60,000 bases of DNA from Takakia lepidozioides (lineage: Eukaryota > Streptophyta > Takakiopsida > Takakiales > Takakiaceae), in assembly GCA_030704615.1 (NCBI GenBank), contig CM060734.1, positions 59,290,042-59,350,041 of the forward strand. Direction: 5' to 3'. Below, one piece after another: positions 56,678 through 60,000 of the stretch (its first letter is position 1; the number at the start of each line of letters is the position of its first letter). Both the position numbers and the translations under genes were made by a program. The notes under the pieces are model-generated. The model was given only the letters and a program-made list of their open reading frames with translations, made no database searches and was not told where the DNA came from.

Positions 56678-57719
56678 TTGTATTGCAAAAGATTAGATAT
56701 GGCAGATATTTACGATTCACAGGTTATGGGCCCTCTCTACGGGCGCGTTGATAAGTTTGAGGGAAATGATTACATGCTTTGGAAGTTTAAGATGGAGTCT
56801 TTTCTAAAGGCTAGAGGGATGTGGGATCTTGTTAGAGACAAGGAAGTGAGGCCATCTGAAACATCTACTACTGAGTTTGCTGCTTATACCAAGAAAGAAA
56901 ATAGAGCTCGTAATCTCATAATGCAAGGTCTCTCTGACAACCAGCTCATGAGTGTTAGAAAAGAGAGTATAGCGCGTGGAATTTGGGAGGCTCTGGAATA
57001 GCGACATGTCGACAAAGGGATGGCTAACAAGCTTTTTCTTGCAAGGAAGTTTTTCACTGCTCAGATGAGTCCAAGTGACACAATGGAGCAACACTTGAAC
57101 AAATTGGGAGCTATGGCAGAGAGCTCGATGCTATTGGAGCAGCGGTGCCACAAGAAGTGAAGGTCATGATACTTCTTATGAGTTTGCCAGATAGCTATCA
57201 GTTCCTGGTTACGTCTCTAGAGTCACACACGTCGCTTACGTGGGATATTGTGACTAATAGGTTGCTCAACGTAATTACTGCAAGAAACTAGGTCATTGGG
57301 CGAGGAACTGCAGGAAGAGAAAGTTTGACCAGAGGAATGGAAAGAATGAAGAAGGAAATAGTGTTGATAGTGGTGAGGCATTCGTTTATGCTATGTCAGT
57401 CTCTTCTTGTGATGACATGTGGTACATATACTCTGGGGCTTTTGTACATCTTTCTCATCACAGAGAATGGATCAGTGATTACAAGGAGATTTCACCCATG
57501 AAGATCTACATGGGAGATAACTCAGTCCAGGAGGCTGTTGGCAAAGGCAATGTGGAGATATCCATGACAGTGGGAGTGAATGTCACTCGTGGAAAACTAA
57601 CTGAAGTTTTCTATGTTCCTGGGCTGGTCAAGAATCTCTTCTCTGTGAGTAAGGCAACTTCCCAAGGCTACAGTATTGAGTTTGGAAACACTATGTGCAT
57701 AGTGAAGAACAGCCAGAAG
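56678..57719 (+). pseudogene. Ty1/copia gag and protease, interrupted
   Basis: Starts with ATG near 56699: YGRVDKFEGNDYMLWKFKM and FLKARGMWDLV are the UBN2/gag start of copia elements. A TAG at 56999-57001 and a frame change near 57110 break gag (LARKFFTAQMSPSDTMEQHL, then MSLPDSYQFLVTSLES). A zinc-knuckle remnant NYCKKLGHWARNC near 57265 has lost its first Cys. The protease has WYIYSGAFVHLSHH, where the catalytic Asp of the usual WxxDSGA is Tyr, then VFYVPGLVKNLFSVSKA. It ends where a MULE is inserted after the codons for NSQK, and continues from 59804. Confidence 0.85.
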
Positions 57720-58319
57720 GGGGAATGCTAGATCATGAGCCTGGAGGCGTGAGCCTGTGAGCCCAGGAGCCCGTGAGCCTAAGATAGGCTCACGCCACGT
57801 CAGCATGGAATCTGGAACTTGCAGGGCCTATTTCCGCGGATACATTAACCGTTTTCATTTATTCCAGATCACATCTGTTCCATCCATTCCATCTATTGTT
57901 TCATCCATTTAGATGTGGTTTACATACCAAGTCCTTGCATGCCACAAAATTGATGAATGTAGTTGTGTTTGAATGGAATATCATCCAACTTGTTAGGACG
58001 AAATAGTGGATGTGGATGCATAGTCCTCTGCATAGATGAATGTGGTCACGTGGTGTATGTACGCACTTATGCAATCCCTCCACATGTACGCACCCAATAA
58101 TGCATATCCAATGATAGAGGGTTCAAGAATCCGAAAAAAGGAGGAAGGTGGTCAGACATGGAGGATGGACGATGGCGGGGTGGAGTGGGGAGAGTCTATA
58201 TAGGTTGATTTTTTTAGAGGAACGGATGGAGTAAGCAGGAAGGGTGTTGTGCTATGGAGCTTGTGTGCAGCTGCCCATCCCCAGCAGGCAAGGGTGGAAA
58301 AAAAAACGTGTATGGGATA

Positions 58320-58417
58320 TGCAGAGAAAATGTGCTCCGCAAATGCCCTGAAAACAGTGTGCGGCACCGCACACTGTTTTCTGGGCATCTGCAAGGGAAT
58401 GAAAAAACGAAAAAACG

Positions 58418-58450
<33 letters not shown>

Positions 58451-58830
58451 GTGTGGGATAGGCATCTGCAGAGAAAACATGCTCCGTAGATGCCCTGAAA
58501 CAGTGTGTGGTGCCGCACACTGTTTTCCGGGCATCTGCCAGGCAAACGAAAAAAACGAAAAAACGAAAAAAATCAAAACAGAAAAAAAAACAACCTTGTG
58601 TGGGATGGGCATCTGCAGAGAAAACATGCTCCGCAGATGCCCTGCAACAGTGGCAGTGTCGCACACTGTTTTCCGGGCATCTGTCAGGGAACGAAAAAAT
58701 GAAAAAATGAAAAAAAAAACAAAAAAAACGTGTGTGGGATGTGCATCTGTAGAGAAAACGTGCACCACAGATGCCATGAAAACAGTGTGCGGTGCCGCAC
58801 ACTATTTTCAGGGCATCTGCGTGGGAACGG

Positions 58831-58863
<33 letters not shown>

Positions 58864-58960
58864 GTGTAGGATGGGCAGCTGCAAAGAAAACGTGCACCGC
58901 AAATGCCCTGAAACTAGTGGGCGGTGCCGCACACTACTTTCAGGGCTTTTGCGTGGGAAC
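58320..58960. repeat. Tandem array of five hairpins with A-tracts inside the MULE
   Basis: Five units of about 120-145 bp, each with GCAGATGCCCTGAAAACAGT, GTGCGGTGCCGCAC and ACTGTTTTCAGGGCATCTGC, a nearly perfect hairpin with about a 25-bp stem, at roughly 58340-58393, 58483-58540, 58630-58685, 58768-58823 and 58900-58950. Units are separated by A-rich tracts of 15-40 bases and a GTGTGGGATGGGCATCTGC-like segment. Confidence 0.9.
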
Positions 58961-58964
58961 CTGC

Positions 58965-59308
58965 CGAAAGTGCATTCGCTGGGCTTACGGGATGGGCGCA
59001 GATGCCGGAGTGTTGTAACTAAAGATGGACAAGCGATGTTGCAGACAAGGGTGACATCTATCATGGAAGTCCCCCCCCACCCTGGATTTGGTCGTGAATA
59101 CACATTGGTCACTTCCGTTTCGCTTCTTCTAGGTAAGGCGTATCAGGTTACAATTGGCACTTGTCTGGACTGCATTTGCCCGGATTTCATTTGCATGCGT
59201 GAGGGCAGCCCGGGAAAGAAGAGAAAGTGGGTTCTTTGCAAGCACCTGTACTACATTTTTGTGTGCAGGATGTGTTGTGACCCCAAAAAAGACCAGTACA
59301 TTCACTAA
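58965..59308 (+). pseudogene. MULE transposase remnant with SWIM-type zinc motif
   Basis: The end of an open frame encodes GREYTLVTSVSLLLG, then YQVTIGTCLDCICPDFICM and KRKWVLCKHLYYIFVCRM. CICPDF followed by CKHLYYIF fits the CxC...CxH SWIM zinc finger found at the C-terminus of MuDR/FAR1-type transposases. The upstream part of the frame is only the hairpin array, so the catalytic core is gone. Confidence 0.6.
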
Positions 59309-59803
59309 GCCACGCTATCACCTGGTGAAGTCCATACTCTTCTGCAACGTGACAGGTCCGAGACCGGTTAAGTAGTAGGCATACTGCTTGTCTGCATTTC
59401 ATATTATGCGCTGAAATTGAGTAACAATGAAGCAATAACATAGTGGTGCTTCAGTATATGTCTTCATTCAATCACTCACTCATGTGCCGGTCCTATGCAA
59501 CTCATGTAATACATGGTGATATTCTATTATTGCATAGGCATGGATTGTGTTGTCGTCGTTTCCCAAAAGTGCTATTGGATTCTCTTATTGCGCTGTGCAG
59601 TTGAAGGTAGTGTTGGCCATTCCAACGGGAATAGGCCCCCGTTGTCAGGTCCTCGGGAATAGGTGTTGTTTCCAATACACCCTAGACCCTAGGCTCATGC
59701 CTACCAAGCGTGAGCCTAGGCTCACGCTTACTGCGCTAAACGTGAGTCTAGCTCCCAGGCTCATGGGGCTGGGCTCATGTCCTAGCTACCCTCCAGCCAG
59801 AAG

Positions 59804-60000
59804 AAGGTTGTCGCACATGGAATTCGTAAGAACCGACTCTACCAGCTGTAACAGTGTAGCCCAAGTGTGACGGTGGAAAATGCGCAGCTTGCAAATACGA
59901 GAGGATTGGACACCAATCAAAGTATCGACTTGTGGCATCAACGATTGGGCCACATGGGTGTTGAGAATGTCAAACTCTTATCGCAGCAGAAGCTTGTAGA
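59804..60000 (+). pseudogene. Ty1/copia continuation (GAG-pre-integrase), runs off the window
   Basis: Directly after the right target duplication the frame resumes with KVVAHGIRKNRLYQL, then a TAA stop at about 59849, and IDLWHQRLGHMGVENVKLL, the pre-integrase zinc domain of copia elements. Joined across the MULE it is colinear with the left part. Confidence 0.85.

Larger units (their letters stand above)
57720..59794. mobile_element. MULE (Mutator-like) transposon inserted in the copia element
   Basis: Bounded by the 9-bp direct repeat AGCCAGAAG at 57711-57719 and 59795-59803, the target duplication size of Mutator elements. Ends are imperfect inverted repeats: GGGGAATGCTAGATCATGAG at the left and, as reverse complement of the right, GGAGGGTAGCTAGGACATGAG; further GAGCC-rich arms continue inward (for example GTGAGCCTAAGATAGGCTCA at about 57772). 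Removing one duplication restores the copia frame exactly. Only a SWIM-like remnant and a hairpin array are inside, so it is non-autonomous. Confidence 0.88.

Noticed and set aside
58152-58802. Phe-rich minus-strand ORFs of up to 216 codons
   Set aside because: They are antisense readings of the hairpin array and its A-tracts.
58320-58960. Possible CRISPR-like array
   Set aside because: Units are whole-unit tandem repeats with internal inverted symmetry and A-rich spacers in a plant transposon; no unique spacers.

Overview
The window reads as nuclear DNA of a large, repeat-rich land-plant genome, most likely a non-seed plant (fern, lycophyte or bryophyte). The grounds are PPR repeats of the plant organellar type, a plant A-type cytochrome P450 with short GT-AG introns, telo-box promoter motifs, and an exon series matching KAP3, the accessory subunit of the flagellar motor kinesin-II, which is expected only where sperm are flagellated. 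The species cannot be named from the sequence.

Layout: 1-1130 is a decayed LINE reverse transcriptase on the minus strand. 2671-2957 is a MITE. 2958-4770 is a PPR pseudogene amplified in 228-bp units, followed by unrecognised 300-bp repeats. About 6480-15030 is a large LINE carrying a 2A-like motif, an APE endonuclease, RT, a chromodomain, RNase H and a C-terminal restriction-like endonuclease (RLE). 17839-26497 is a KAP3-like gene with LINE copies in and just beyond it. 28678-30543 is an intronless DBP9/DDX56-type DEAD-box helicase with a telo-box promoter, next to a divergent unknown ORF at 31239-32084. 33996-34567 is an F-box fragment and 36129-38004 a four-exon P450. 38360-43045 is a dead hAT transposon flanked by arrays of short palindromes. 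43676-55200 is a Ty3/Gypsy-like LTR retrotransposon on the minus strand. 55252-56101 is a trihelix/Myb-like ORF. 56678-60000 is a Ty1/copia element split by a MULE at 57720-59794 that has a 9-bp target duplication.

The most unusual content is in two retroelements that appear to have captured chromatin modules. The LTR element encodes, between protease and reverse transcriptase, a C5 cytosine DNA methyltransferase with recognisable catalytic motifs, and its integrase ends in a PHD finger. The LINE combines two endonuclease types with a chromodomain. Together they suggest elements that write or read epigenetic marks. Both copies are damaged by stops and frameshifts, and the LTR element's RT has lost its catalytic Asp-Asp box although its two LTRs are about 99% identical.

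The likely functional host genes are the DEAD-box helicase, the P450 and possibly KAP3. All domain calls come from reading motifs by eye; no database search was run.
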